Numbered from the stretch's first letter, positions 25,753 through 35,990 are shown. The stretch is 64,000 bases of DNA from Pseudopedobacter alpinus (GCF_042684645.1 NZ_JBHULV010000044.1:80918-144917), one strand, 5' to 3'. Notes: a model not told the origin generated them from the letters alone. Numbers and translations are program-made.

Positions 25753-28263
25753 ATGAAAAAAGCAAAAACTACAGAACAAGATATAGATAAGCCTGAGCAA
25801 AATTTAGATATAAATGACACCTCAGAACATATACATGTTAGTGTTGAGGATTTAGATGAAGATGAAATTCATCATGTTAATAACCCTATTGTTGGAATGA
25901 AACCCATAGAAAAAGTTTTTTTAGGGGCGGTAAAAGAAGTAAGACAACAAGACAATAAATACATTTTTAGTGATGGTTCTGCATCTGTAGAAATAAGAGT
26001 TGTAAGCGATGAAATTATACGAGTGAGGATGGCACCTCATAGCGTATTTTTAGAAGATTTTTCTTACGCAGTACCTCAATTAGACCAAAAAGTAGCAGTT
26101 TTTAACTTCACAGAAGAAGAAGATCATTATGCTGTTTCTACCAACACGGTTTCTTGTATCATTAATAAAGCTAATTTCCATATTTCTTTTAGAGATAATG
26201 AAAGCAAAATAATTAATGAAGATTATTTGGCCATGCATTGGGAAGAAAATGAGCAATTTGGTGGTTACTACGTTTATTGTACAAAAAAATGTTACCCAGA
26301 AGAAGCTTACTATGGTTTAGGAGACAAACCTACAGATTTAAACTTAAGAGGTAAAAGACTTCAAAACTGGAACTCAGATACTTATTCTTTCGCAAAACAT
26401 CAAGATCCATTATATAGAAGTATTCCGTTTTTCATCAGTTTAAACGAAAATATTGCACACGGTATATTTTTAGATAATACTTTTAAAACGCACTTTGATT
26501 TTGCTCACGAAGATAATGAGAAGTTAAGTTTTTGGGCTGATGGCGGAGAATTACAATACTACTACATACATGGGCCACACATGATGGATGTTGTTAAACG
26601 TTACAACTCTATCACCGGAACGCATAAATTGCCTCCAATGTGGGCTTTAGGTTATCACCAATGTAGGTGGAGCTATTATCCAGAATCTAAAGTAAAAGAT
26701 TTGGCAGATAACTTTAGAACTCGTAAAATTCCTTGCGATGCCTTGTATTTAGATATTGATTACATGGATGGTTACAGGTGTTTCACTTGGAATAAAAAGT
26801 ACTTCCCCAACCCAAAGAAAATGATTAAAGAACTGTCTGATGACGGTTTTAAAACAGTTGTAATTATTGACCCAGGTATTAAAGTTGACGATAATTATTG
26901 GGTTTTTAAAGAAGGTAAAGAAAATAAATATTTCTGTCGCCGAAGCGATGATTACTTTATGGAAGGGCATGTATGGCCAGGAAGATGTCAATTCCCAGAT
27001 TTCACCAACCCCGATGTAAGGTTATGGTGGGGCGGCTTGTTCAAAGAATTGGTAGAAGTTGGTGTAGCAGGTGTTTGGAATGATATGAATGAACCAGCTG
27101 TTTTTGGTAAAGGCACATTCCCAGATGATGTTCGTCATAATTACGATGGTTTTAGAGGTTCGCACCGTAAAGCTCACAACGTATATGGTATGCAAATGGT
27201 TAGGGCAACTTATGATGGTTTAAAGAAAATTCAAAAGAACAAACGTCCGTTTACCATTACAAGAGCAGGTTATTCTGGTGTACAACGCTACAGTTCTTGC
27301 TGGACAGGCGATAACGTGGCAAGTTGGGAACATTTAAAAATTGGTAGTTTACAAATGCAAAGATTATCAATGTCGGGTTTACCTTTTGCAGGTACAGATA
27401 TTGGCGGTTTTAGTGGCGAGCCTACTGGCGAATTATTTACTCGTTGGATACAGTTAGGTGTTTTTTCTCCGTTTATGAGAGCACACTCTGCTGGTGATAC
27501 CGCTGAGCGTGAACCTTGGAGTTTTGGTACAGAGTTAGAAGACATTAACCGTAAGTTTATTGAGCTTCGTTATAAATTGCTGCCTTACATTTATTCTGCT
27601 TTTTGGGAACATCACCGTTACGGTTTTCCCATATTAAGACCAGTGGTAATGATGGAACAAGAAAATCCGATAAACAGATTTAGAGAAGATGAGTTTACTT
27701 TTGGCGATAAAATTTTGGTATGCCCAATTTTAGAAGAAGGAGCAACATCAAGAAATGTTTATTTACCAGCAGGTATTTGGTATAACTACTGGACGCATGA
27801 AGTTTTAGAAGGTGGGTCAGAACATTTAATAGATGCACCATTAGATTCTATGCCAATATTTGTTAGAGCAGGTTCTGTAATACCAGAATATCCGGTAATG
27901 CAACATACTGGGCAATTTGAAATTGATGAATTAACTTTCCAAATTTATTTTTCTAATTATGAGGTTAATTCATTCTACTTCGAAGATCATGGAGATACTT
28001 TTGCTTATGAGCAGGATATTTACATGGAAAAGAAATTTGTTGTAAAAGGCGATAAAAAAAGTATGACTATCAAACAATCTGTTGAAGGTTTGTTTACCCC
28101 AAGATATGAAACTTACGAATTAAAATTAATTGGCCTGCCATTTAAACCTTCGAAAGTATTAATAGACGGTAAAGAATATACAGGTAGTTTAGAATTTGAT
28201 AGTTTAAAAAGAGTATTTGTAAAAGCAACTAAGCACTTTAAGCAAATTCAAATTATAAAATAA
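25753..28263 (+). CDS. GH31 alpha-glucosidase, cytoplasmic
   Basis: An 836-residue GH31 enzyme without a signal peptide. The N-terminal 40 residues are very acidic (ISVEDL-like segment VSVEDLDEDEIHH) and look disordered. A GH31 N-terminal beta domain with YYGLGDKPTDLNLRG is followed by the barrel. Nucleophile Asp444 is in GVWNDMNEPAVF and acid/base Asp520 in CWTGDNVASWEHL. AGTDIGGFSGEPTGELFTRW is also conserved. It releases glucose from alpha-glucans in the cytoplasm. The glgB gene follows after a terminator, so the pair probably serves storage glycogen or maltodextrin turnover and not the beta-glucan PUL. Confidence 0.92.
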   Translation: MKKAKTTEQDIDKPEQNLDINDTSEHIHVSVEDLDEDEIHHVNNPIVGMKPIEKVFLGAVKEVRQQDNKYIFSDGSASVEIRVVSDEIIRVRMAPHSVFLEDFSYAVPQLDQKVAVFNFTEEEDHYAVSTNTVSCIINKANFHISFRDNESKIINEDYLAMHWEENEQFGGYYVYCTKKCYPEEAYYGLGDKPTDLNLRGKRLQNWNSDTYSFAKHQDPLYRSIPFFISLNENIAHGIFLDNTFKTHFDFAHEDNEKLSFWADGGELQYYYIHGPHMMDVVKRYNSITGTHKLPPMWALGYHQCRWSYYPESKVKDLADNFRTRKIPCDALYLDIDYMDGYRCFTWNKKYFPNPKKMIKELSDDGFKTVVIIDPGIKVDDNYWVFKEGKENKYFCRRSDDYFMEGHVWPGRCQFPDFTNPDVRLWWGGLFKELVEVGVAGVWNDMNEPAVFGKGTFPDDVRHNYDGFRGSHRKAHNVYGMQMVRATYDGLKKIQKNKRPFTITRAGYSGVQRYSSCWTGDNVASWEHLKIGSLQMQRLSMSGLPFAGTDIGGFSGEPTGELFTRWIQLGVFSPFMRAHSAGDTAEREPWSFGTELEDINRKFIELRYKLLPYIYSAFWEHHRYGFPILRPVVMMEQENPINRFREDEFTFGDKILVCPILEEGATSRNVYLPAGIWYNYWTHEVLEGGSEHLIDAPLDSMPIFVRAGSVIPEYPVMQHTGQFEIDELTFQIYFSNYEVNSFYFEDHGDTFAYEQDIYMEKKFVVKGDKKSMTIKQSVEGLFTPRYETYELKLIGLPFKPSKVLIDGKEYTGSLEFDSLKRVFVKATKHFKQIQIIK

Positions 28264-28326
28264 TTATTCCTGATGTTCTAAACTGAATTAAAGAATAATA
28301 AATTAATTGTGCATGTAGTTAAAAAT

Positions 28327-28364
28327 AAAGAGGTTGTTCCGTTAAAAAGCAGCCTCTTTTTTTT
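28327..28364 (+). terminator. Intrinsic terminator after the GH31 gene
   Basis: AAAGAGGTTG (28327-28336) pairs with CAGCCTCTTT (28350-28359) with one G-U pair, followed by a run of T. It lies 64 bases after the alpha-glucosidase stop. Confidence 0.8.
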
Positions 28365-28484
28365 CATAGCTTTTAATCTAAATAAATTATAGGTTAATAA
28401 ACATTATATGTAAATTGTAAGACTTATAAACCAAAAAAATCTTTTCATAAAATATAAATATGTAAGATTTCTCAAAATATTAAC

Positions 28485-30596
28485 ATGGCAAAAAAAGTTA
28501 AGGAAATTAAAACCAAAGAACCTATTGCTGAAATAAAAGATGCAAAAGCTAAACCAGCATCGGTTAAAAAAAGTATAAAAAAGCCTTCGGTAATTTCAGA
28601 CAAAACTGAACCGGTTAAAGAGGTTAAAGTTAAAAAAGCAATCAAGAAAAATAGCGATACTGCAACAAATATTGATACAACATTGTTAAACAATTTTGGT
28701 GTTCAACAATATTCTAAATTTACAGATTTTGACGTTTTACTTTTTAAATCGGGTAAACATTATAAACTTTACGAAAAATTAGGTTCTCATGTTGTTAATT
28801 ACAACGGTGTTGTAGGAACTTATTTTGCTGTTTGGGCACCTAATGCCAACTATGTTTCGGTAATTGGAAATTTCAACCATTGGGATAATTCTTCTCATCC
28901 TTTATTTGTAAGGTGGGATGAAACAGGAATATGGGAAGGCTTTATTCCGCATGTTGGTAACGGCGAAGCTTATAAATATTTCATTAATTCCACCACCGGA
29001 GAGGATTTAGAAAAAGCAGATCCTTTTGCGCTAAAAAGCGAAGAACCTCCGCGTACAGCATCTATAGTTTGGGATAATTGGTACGAGTGGAAAGATAAAG
29101 AATGGATGACTAAACGTTATCTTAAAAATGGGTTAAATAAACCTATGTCTGTTTATGAGGTACATTTTGGCTCTTGGGCTCGTAGTCCAGAATCTCCAGA
29201 TTTGTTTCTTTCTTACAGAGATATGGCCACTAAAATAGTGTCTTATGTTAAAGAAATGGGCTTTACACATGTAGAGTTTATGCCTTTAATGGAGCATCCG
29301 TTTTACCCTAGTTGGGGCTACCAAATTACAGGTTATTTTGCCGCAACTTGTAGGTTTGGCACTCCGCAAGATTTAATGTTTTTGATTGAAGAATTTCATG
29401 CAAATGGAATAGGAGTAATTATGGATTGGGTGCCATCACATTTCCCTGGAGATGCGCATGGCTTGTACAATTTTGACGGCTCACATTTGTACGAACATGC
29501 AGATATGAGAAAAGGTTTCCACCCAGATTGGAAATCATACATTTTTAATTACGGCCGAAATGAAGTAAAAGCATTTTTAATTTCTAATGCTATTTTTTGG
29601 TTAGAACGTTTTCATATAGACGGTTTAAGGGTAGATGCAGTAGCCTCTATGCTTTATTTAGATTATTCTAGAAAAGAAGGAGAGTGGATAGCAAACGAAC
29701 ACGGCGGGCGAGAGAACTTAGAAGCTATTTCTTTCTTAAAAGAATTTAACGAAGCTGTATATGCTAATTTCCCTGATGTACAAACCATTGCAGAAGAATC
29801 CACATCATTTGCAGGCGTAAGTCACCCAACTTATACAGGTGGTTTAGGTTTTGGGCAAAAATGGATGATGGGATGGATGAATGATACTTTAAGATATTTC
29901 TCTGAGGATCCTATCAATAGAAAACACCACCATTCAAGCTTAACCTTTAGTACAGTTTATGCTTTTACAGAGAATTTTATGTTGCCGCTTTCGCATGATG
30001 AAGTAGTACATGGCAAACATTCTCTAATTTATAAAATGCCAGGAGACGAATGGCAACAATTTGCAAACCTTAGAATTCTTTATGGTTACATGTGGACACA
30101 CCCCGGAACAAAATTATTGTTTATGGGATGCGAGTTTGCACAAACCAAAGAATGGAACCCGCAACAATCTTTAGATTGGCATTTGTTAGAATTTGCACCT
30201 CACCAAGGAATTAAAAAAACGGTAATGGCGCTAAACAAACTGTATAAAGAAGAGCCAGCCTTGTATGAGCGTAGTTTTGATGCCAATGGTTTCGAGTGGA
30301 TTGTTAACGATGATGCAGAAAACTCGGTATTGGTTTATTTAAGAAGAGGTTTAGATGCTAAAGATGATATCATTGTGGTGATTAACCTAACTCCAGTGCC
30401 ACGCGAAAATTATAGATTTGGAGTGAGCGGAAAAGGAACTTGGAAAGAAATTTTCAATTCAGACGCATTAGAATATTGGGGCAGCGGAATCACCAACCCA
30501 GATAAACCTTCTGAAGCAAGAGGTAGCCATTGGAAAGCAAATTCAATTGAAATTAATATACCGCCATTGGCAATGGTAATGTTTAAAGCTATCTAA
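28485..30596 (+). CDS. glgB: 1,4-alpha-glucan branching enzyme
   Basis: A 703-residue GH13 branching enzyme. Residues 1-70 are a Lys/Pro/Val-rich, repeat-like tail (KKVKEIKTKEPIAEIKDAKA), absent from compact GlgB proteins and likely disordered. A CBM48-type domain follows at about 100-190 (GTYFAVWAPNANYVSVIGNF), then the GH13 barrel with nucleophile Asp384 (GLRVDAVASM), acid/base Glu437 (TIAEEST) and transition-state Asp505 (LPLSHDEVVHGK). It makes alpha-1,6 branches in glycogen. It has its own upstream terminator-separated unit and a strong terminator after it. Confidence 0.95.
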   Translation: MAKKVKEIKTKEPIAEIKDAKAKPASVKKSIKKPSVISDKTEPVKEVKVKKAIKKNSDTATNIDTTLLNNFGVQQYSKFTDFDVLLFKSGKHYKLYEKLGSHVVNYNGVVGTYFAVWAPNANYVSVIGNFNHWDNSSHPLFVRWDETGIWEGFIPHVGNGEAYKYFINSTTGEDLEKADPFALKSEEPPRTASIVWDNWYEWKDKEWMTKRYLKNGLNKPMSVYEVHFGSWARSPESPDLFLSYRDMATKIVSYVKEMGFTHVEFMPLMEHPFYPSWGYQITGYFAATCRFGTPQDLMFLIEEFHANGIGVIMDWVPSHFPGDAHGLYNFDGSHLYEHADMRKGFHPDWKSYIFNYGRNEVKAFLISNAIFWLERFHIDGLRVDAVASMLYLDYSRKEGEWIANEHGGRENLEAISFLKEFNEAVYANFPDVQTIAEESTSFAGVSHPTYTGGLGFGQKWMMGWMNDTLRYFSEDPINRKHHHSSLTFSTVYAFTENFMLPLSHDEVVHGKHSLIYKMPGDEWQQFANLRILYGYMWTHPGTKLLFMGCEFAQTKEWNPQQSLDWHLLEFAPHQGIKKTVMALNKLYKEEPALYERSFDANGFEWIVNDDAENSVLVYLRRGLDAKDDIIVVINLTPVPRENYRFGVSGKGTWKEIFNSDALEYWGSGITNPDKPSEARGSHWKANSIEINIPPLAMVMFKAI

Positions 30597-30617
30597 TAAG
30601 AGAAAATTAAACAATCA

Positions 30618-30656
30618 AACAAGCCTGAGTTTTATTTACTCAGGCTTGTTTTTGTT
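30618..30656 (+). terminator. Intrinsic terminator after glgB
   Basis: AACAAGCCTGAG (30618-30629) pairs exactly with CTCAGGCTTGTT (30639-30650), followed by TTTGTTT. It lies 21 bases after the glgB stop. Confidence 0.9.
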
Positions 30657-30747
30657 TATAAAGCATTTGCTTTAACTATATTAAGCTCTTAATTACACGA
30701 ATACACAAGCGTTGGGTAGAAAAAAAATGTATATAAAAGCATAAAAG

Positions 30748-30778
30748 CCGCCTTAGTTTAATCTAAGGCGGTTTTTTT
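30748..30778. terminator. Second hairpin terminator, possibly bidirectional
   Basis: CCGCCTTAG (30748-30756) pairs with CTAAGGCGG (30763-30771), followed by seven T on the plus strand. On the minus strand it lies just past the end of the ice-binding-type gene, with a weaker T run, so it may serve both directions. Confidence 0.75.
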
Positions 30779-30818
30779 GGCTATGCCAGTAATGTGATTA
30801 TATCTAAATCACTATTTG

Positions 30819-32712
30819 TTAAAGAGAGATTTTACCTGCAAATAGTTTTTTTCCTTCACTTACTAAATAAATTAAGTAAATACCCTTTTGAGTAGGTTTT
30901 GCTATGTTATAAGTTGACGTTGATGATAAAACTATCTTTTCTGAGGAAATTTTTTGACCATTTATATTATACAATTCTAAAGAGCCTGAACCTGGTTGTG
31001 CACCCATAACCTGAACGGATATGTTATTTTCATTGACGAAATATTTTACTTCAAAGCCAGTGGTTAAACCTGTTTTAACAGATATGGTACGGAAGTAATC
31101 TTTATCTCCGTTTAAATCAGTTTGAGAAATACGATAATAACTTAAATCATTAGGTTGAACAGTTTTAAAAGAATATTTGTTTTCGGTACTAGATACGGCT
31201 GCAGCATTAACAGTTGCTAAAGTTTCAAAGGTAATACCATCTATACTTCTTTCAATAGTGAAAAAGTTATTGTTTACTTCATTAGCAGTTGCCCATTCTA
31301 GTACTACATTGTTTTTAACAGGTTTTCCTTTAAAGTAAAGCCAAGTTACTGGTAATGTTGCACAACCTGCGGTTAGGGTTGTAGTTAATGAGTTGGTAGT
31401 AATCGCTCCGTTGGTAGTTAATGCTCTACCCTCTAATTTGGCTCCAGCATTAAATGCTATGGCTGCATTACTTATTAAAGTACCTTTGAAGTCAGAAAGT
31501 GGGCTAATAGTTACTCCTCCACTAACTTTCCAGAATGTTTTTTGCTTTAGCTTGGTTAATTAACTTTACCGCAGCCGAAGCTGTTGTTGAAAAAGGACCA
31601 TCTATTTTAATCACAAAAACAGCATTCGGGTTGCCTTGAGCATTTAAAGTAATGGTGTCTGTTAATGAGGTAGCCCCATTCATATGATAGGTATGTGGGG
31701 TAAGCGTTAACCCATTACCAAAAGCCGCCGGGTATAACAATTGTATGTCAGTAGTTAAATTAGCAAAATAGTTATTGTCCAAGTTCAATAAATCATCTTT
31801 TACTAAATTTGTAGTGGTATTAGGACCTGAGTGAATGGTACCTGTTACATTTTCTGTAACGTAACCACTTGTTGCTCCCAGGTTTGTGCCTATGTCACCA
31901 ACTACATTGGTAGGGTTTGCCCTTGAATTTGTTACCGCTCCATTACTCGTAAATAAAGAAAAACAAGCAATAGAACCCAAAGTAGGCTCAGCCGGACCAG
32001 TTAAGGCAGGAACTGTACAACCTAAAGGCATTCTAGCTGTTAAATTAGTGAAACTGATAGCACCAGTGGTAGAAAATACCCTTCCTTCTACCTTAACACC
32101 AGAACCTAAAAGTATAGCTGCATTATGGGCAATAACATTTCCTTTCATAACGGTATTAGTACCTAAGTCTATAGCGCCAGTAGTTAGCCAAAAAATATTA
32201 CAAGCCACTGCGCCATTGGTTAAAATAACTTTGCTTTCAGGTGAACTGTTAAAGGTACCTTTAATTTGGAAAATAAATTTTGCGTTAGGGTCTCCGGCGG
32301 CATCTAGGGTCAAATCTCCATTAAGAAAACCAGCTGCATCATTTATTCTGTAAACACCAGCAGGAAGTGTTGTACTGTTTCCCAATATAGGATTTGAAAG
32401 AACAGAAGTTGGTTGTTCGGCATCTAACTCGGTATGTGCAAGTAATAAATCCGTTGCAGCTTGTCCGGCAACACCAACACCAATACCCCCATTTGCATAC
32501 ATAGAACCGTCAACATTAATACCTACGGTTACGGCTCCATTAGGCGATCCTACATTGCCCGTAAGCTGAGAATTACCGGTATTTGCAATCGCTCCGTTAG
32601 AAGAAAAGACGACAAAATTTTCAGCACTTTTTAGGATGCTTTGGCCAAAAACAGAGTTGCCGATTGATAACAAGGCTAAACCTGTTATAAAAATAGTTAG
32701 ATTTTTTTTCAT
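30819..32712 (-). pseudogene. Two-domain DUF3494 ice-binding-type protein with T9SS sorting domain, frameshifted
   Basis: The first frame (32712 down to 31522, 396 residues) has a signal peptide (LALLSIGNSVFGQ) and two DUF3494-like domains: residues about 25-220 (LLLAHTELDAEQPTSVLSNP; FIFQIKGTF; GRVFSTTGAISFTNLTARMP) and from about 235. It stops at NILES. Shifting frame at about 31532-31537 continues without any stop as FWKVSGGVTISPLSDFKGTL, completes domain two (LEGRALTTNGAITTNSLTTT), then gives a fibronectin-like linker and a T9SS C-terminal domain (LELYNINGQKISSEKIVL, ending LFAGKISL). A two-base loss in AACATTTTCTGG-like sequence would explain it. DUF3494 proteins bind ice; the product would be secreted and surface-attached. 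Either a recent inactivation or an assembly error. Confidence 0.85.
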
Positions 32713-32824
32713 CGATCAAAAAAAATATTAGTGAATAAATTATTTTGGCTTAACTAGCCGTTAACTAAATTTCAGAATTTAAAATGTTTAAAAGTTATAT
32801 AATTATTTAATAATGTTACATAAA

Positions 32825-33385
32825 TCATAGGTTTTCTAGATTTAGCCTGTTAGGATATTTTGATTGTTTAAATGAAGAAGGTGATAAACCAGTGATTTTT
32901 CTGAACTGATTTGATAAATGAGCTACACTGCTATAACGCATTTTATATGCGATTTCCGTGAGGCTAAGCTCGTTATACAATAAAAGCTCTTTAACTTTTT
33001 CTATTTTATGGATGATAATGAATTGCTGTATGGTAATGCCATTTGCTTCTGAAAATAGGTTTGCTAAATAGGTATAATCATAATTCAGTTTTTTGCTTAA
33101 ATAATCTGAATATTTCATTTCAGGTAATTCATTAGAATAGTGAATCATTTGAATAATGACACTTTTTATCTTTTCAATTAATATACTCCTTTTACTATCC
33201 ATCAATTCCAAACCAGATTTTATCAGATTGGTTCTTAATTTTTCGTAATGTTGAGGAGTTAGACTTTCATAAATTTCTACAATTCCGAGTGTAACATTTT
33301 TGTGTTTTATATCTAATTGCCCCAATTCCTCTTTTACCTTCATTATGCAGCGAAGGCTTACCATGTTTTTTATATATAATACCAT
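32825..33385 (-). CDS. Small AraC-family regulator with HMA-like N-terminal domain
   Basis: A 186-residue protein. The C-terminal half (about 85-180) is an AraC DNA-binding domain with two helix-turn-helix units (LFSEANGITIQQFIIIHKIE; LTEIAYKMRYSSVAHLSNQF, then FRKITGLSPSSFKQ). The N-terminal 60 residues have the ferredoxin-like pattern of heavy-metal-associated domains. In relatives I recall, the start reads roughly MVCLRC; here it is MVSLRC, leaving one Cys of the CxxC pair. Signal and targets are unknown. It lies 112 bases upstream of the ice-binding-type gene on the same strand order, so control of that gene is possible. Confidence 0.8.
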   Translation of the reverse strand: MVLYIKNMVSLRCIMKVKEELGQLDIKHKNVTLGIVEIYESLTPQHYEKLRTNLIKSGLELMDSKRSILIEKIKSVIIQMIHYSNELPEMKYSDYLSKKLNYDYTYLANLFSEANGITIQQFIIIHKIEKVKELLLYNELSLTEIAYKMRYSSVAHLSNQFRKITGLSPSSFKQSKYPNRLNLENL

Positions 33386-34474
33386 TTAATATTTATAAAA
33401 AATATTAACAGTACCTTTTTAATTAACAGGTAGATGAATATTAGTCTGATGATTGCTTCACAATTGATAGACCATAATTGTTTTACTTCATATACTTTTA
33501 AATAATGTTATTAATTATATTTTAATATTTATTAATTGTTTTTTCTTTTCAAATTATTTTATTAATCAAATATTAAATGAAAATTGCCGTTTTATTTGCT
33601 TTAAAGGCACTTTTTTAGATTCTTTAACAGAAGCATTCGCATATAACAAGTTGACTTATTTAAGTTTTGAGTGTTTTATTTAGCGAGAAAGCAAAAATAA
33701 TCTTTTAAGAAACCTATCAATTTAAAAAATAAAAGATGGAGATAATAGTTGTATTTAAAAATTTTAAGCTTGCAAGAAATCCTGTAAATCAGAAAATAAT
33801 GTATTTAATTATGGTCATTTTAACAAAGGTTTGAAAATCAGATAAAAATCATGAATTAACTCAAAAGTATTTTATGAAGCATTAAATGTGATAAAACAAT
33901 AAATACACAATAATTGAATAAAACTATAACTAAAGCTTATTACCTTTCTTAATTAAAAGAATTTGCAACCTCATCAACAAACAACCAACAAACAGCTTAA
34001 AATATTGATTTTTACTTTACCACATCTTATTTCAGCTGGGTAAGGGAACAACGAAAATCTAAATGGATTGATAAGGCAATTCTCTGTAGAAATTAGATTT
34101 TAATTTGAAAAAAATAATAAAATAAGCAATAGATATTTTAAACAGCAAACTCATAAAAAATTTGGTTATAAAAACATTAAAATTTTTTAGCTCAAAAATT
34201 AAATAATTTAGCTAATGTTAAATTTTGTTATTTGCATTTACTTATTAAGAATTAGGTAGTTTATCAAAGAATTATACAAGTTCTTATTATATTTTATTGA
34301 TAGAGATTTTTTAATACCACACTCATAAATAATATTGGATTGCAACTAAGTTTTAAGCCGCCATGCAAATAATACATAAACATGACGATTATATGCTCAT
34401 CTATTTCTGAATAGTTTTGGTTTTTATTAACTTCGGGCGACAATTTAAAATAATTACACAAATCCATATAAATC
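33386..34474. other. 1.09-kb AT-rich intergenic region without a supported gene
   Basis: The two neighbours diverge from this region, so promoters for both must lie in it. Only very short frames exist, for example 33 codons from 33736. A minus-strand frame overlapping the start of mdh is a shadow. No tRNA, terminator or strong repeat was seen. Confidence 0.5.
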
Positions 34475-35413
34475 ATGAAAATTACCGTAGTTGGAGCAGG
34501 TGCAGTAGGAGCAACCTGTGCTGATAACATCGCAAGAAGAGAATTATCAGAAGAATTAGTTTTATTAGACATTAAAGAAGGTTTTGCAGAAGGTAAAGCT
34601 ATTGATATGATGCAAACGGCATCTTATTTAGGTTTTGATACTAAAATTAAAGGTGTAACTAATGATTATGCTGCTACTGCTGATTCTGAGGTTGTGGTAA
34701 TTACTTCTGGTTTGCCACGTAAACCAGGGATGACACGTGAAGAGTTAATTGGTACCAATGCTGGTATTGTTAAATCTGTAACAGAAAATATTTTAAAATA
34801 CTCCCCAAACACCATCATCATTGTGGTTTCTAACCCAATGGATACCATGAATTATTTGACTTTAAAAACTTCTGGTTTACCTAAAGAAAGAATTATTGGT
34901 ATGGGTGGTGCATTAGATTCTGCTCGTTTCAAATATTATTTAAGTCAAGAGTTAGGTTGTTCACCAGCAGATTTAAATGCTGTAGTTATTGGTGGCCATG
35001 GTGATACTACTATGATTCCTTTAATTAACCATGCAACTTGGAATTCTATTCCGGTAACGCAATTATTAAGTAAAGAACAACAAGATAAAGTGGTATCTGC
35101 AACTATGATTGGTGGTGCTACTTTAACTAAATTAATTGGAACTTCTGCTTGGTATGCACCAGGTGCGGGTACTGCTGCAATGGTTGAAGCTATTGTACGT
35201 GACGAGAAAAAATTAATTTCTTGTGGTGTTGCTTTAGATGGAGAATATGATCAAAAAGATATCTCTTTAGTAGTGCCAGTTATTTTAGGTAAAAACGGAT
35301 GGGAAAAAATCATGGACTTTAAATTAACTGATGCTGAACAAGCTGAGTTTAAGAAAAGTGCTGATGCTGTTAGAAACATGAATAATGTTTTAACAGATTC
35401 AAATCTGATTTAA
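34475..35413 (+). CDS. mdh: Malate dehydrogenase, LDH-like type
   Basis: A 312-residue enzyme of the usual length for LDH-like malate dehydrogenases. It has the Rossmann motif VVGAGAVGATCADNIA (residues 4-19), Asp at the end of strand 2 (LVLLDIKEGFAEGKAIDMMQ), the substrate loop with ITSGLPRKPGMTREELI (Arg-rich, malate type), VVSNPMDTMNYL, and the catalytic His in VIGGHGDTTMIPL. It converts malate and NAD+ to oxaloacetate in the TCA cycle. It stands alone on its strand. Codons are highly regular, in keeping with strong expression. Confidence 0.96.
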   Translation: MKITVVGAGAVGATCADNIARRELSEELVLLDIKEGFAEGKAIDMMQTASYLGFDTKIKGVTNDYAATADSEVVVITSGLPRKPGMTREELIGTNAGIVKSVTENILKYSPNTIIIVVSNPMDTMNYLTLKTSGLPKERIIGMGGALDSARFKYYLSQELGCSPADLNAVVIGGHGDTTMIPLINHATWNSIPVTQLLSKEQQDKVVSATMIGGATLTKLIGTSAWYAPGAGTAAMVEAIVRDEKKLISCGVALDGEYDQKDISLVVPVILGKNGWEKIMDFKLTDAEQAEFKKSADAVRNMNNVLTDSNLI

Positions 35414-35418
35414 GAGAG

Positions 35419-35452
35419 GCCTCACCCTAAATCCCTCTCCGAAGGAGAGGGA
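35419..35452. repeat. REP-like element, left copy of an inverted pair
   Basis: GCCTCACCCTAAATCCCTCT begins the unit, which contains the palindrome CCCTCTCCGAAGGAGAGGG. It starts six bases after the mdh stop and may also act as its terminator, since CTTTTCTTGTTTT follows. An inverted copy lies at 35541-35572. Confidence 0.85.
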
Positions 35453-35477
35453 CTTTTCTTGTTTTATGGAAATTTAG

Positions 35478-35990
35478 GTGATTAAAAAAAATAGGATAAT
35501 TTTAAAAAAAAAACGTTTGCAGGACCACAACGCAAATCACTCCCTCTCCTTCGGAGAGGGCTGGGGTGAGGCAATCCCACTCCAGTTGATAGACTTACAA
35601 GGCGACGGCTTCCACCTTTTGGTGGAAGTTTTTGTTTTTGGGCAATCTTTTAAAGCTGTTTTAGATACCGGTGCTTCTAAATCGGCATTTGATATGGAAA
35701 TTATTTCTGGACTAGCACCGGCAGATCAAATTATACATGTACCAAACCACCATGCCATTGGTTTAGGTACTACTACAATGGAACGTTATTATGTAATTTG
35801 CCCCGAGTTACACTTAGGTAAATTGTTAATAAAAGATTATGAAGCTCCGGTTTTTGATTTATCCGCTATTAAATTTGCTTACGATAAATTAGATTTACCT
35901 TCGGTAATTGGTGTTTTAGGTGGCGATATTTTAAAAGATTACAACGCCATTATTGATTATAAAAACTTAACACTATCTTTTCAAATTTAG
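35478..35990 (+). CDS. Retropepsin-like aspartic protease family protein
   Basis: A single-domain aspartyl protease-like protein, 170 residues from a GTG at 35478. The active-site motif is AVLDTGASKSAFD near residue 60, and the C-terminal part has the family's VIGVLGGDILKDYNAIIDY. Retropepsins act as dimers; no signal peptide is seen. The first 35 residues look foreign: bases 35541-35572 are a REP-like element read through as SLSFGEGWGEA, and homology begins at about IPLQLIDLQGDGFHLLVEV. The start is therefore uncertain. Either the repeat landed in the 5' end and translation now begins in it, or a downstream TTG/CTG codon is used. Confidence 0.75.
   Translation: MIKKNRIILKKKRLQDHNANHSLSFGEGWGEAIPLQLIDLQGDGFHLLVEVFVFGQSFKAVLDTGASKSAFDMEIISGLAPADQIIHVPNHHAIGLGTTTMERYYVICPELHLGKLLIKDYEAPVFDLSAIKFAYDKLDLPSVIGVLGGDILKDYNAIIDYKNLTLSFQI
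35541..35572. repeat. REP-like element, right copy, read through inside the protease gene
   Basis: TCCCTCTCCTTCGGAGAGGG followed by CTGGGGTGAGGC is the reverse complement, with few changes, of the unit at 35419-35452. It falls in frame within the protease coding region. Confidence 0.85.

Noticed and set aside
34294..34572. Minus-strand frame over the start of mdh
   Set aside because: It overlaps the conserved mdh N-terminus and shows no family pattern; a shadow.
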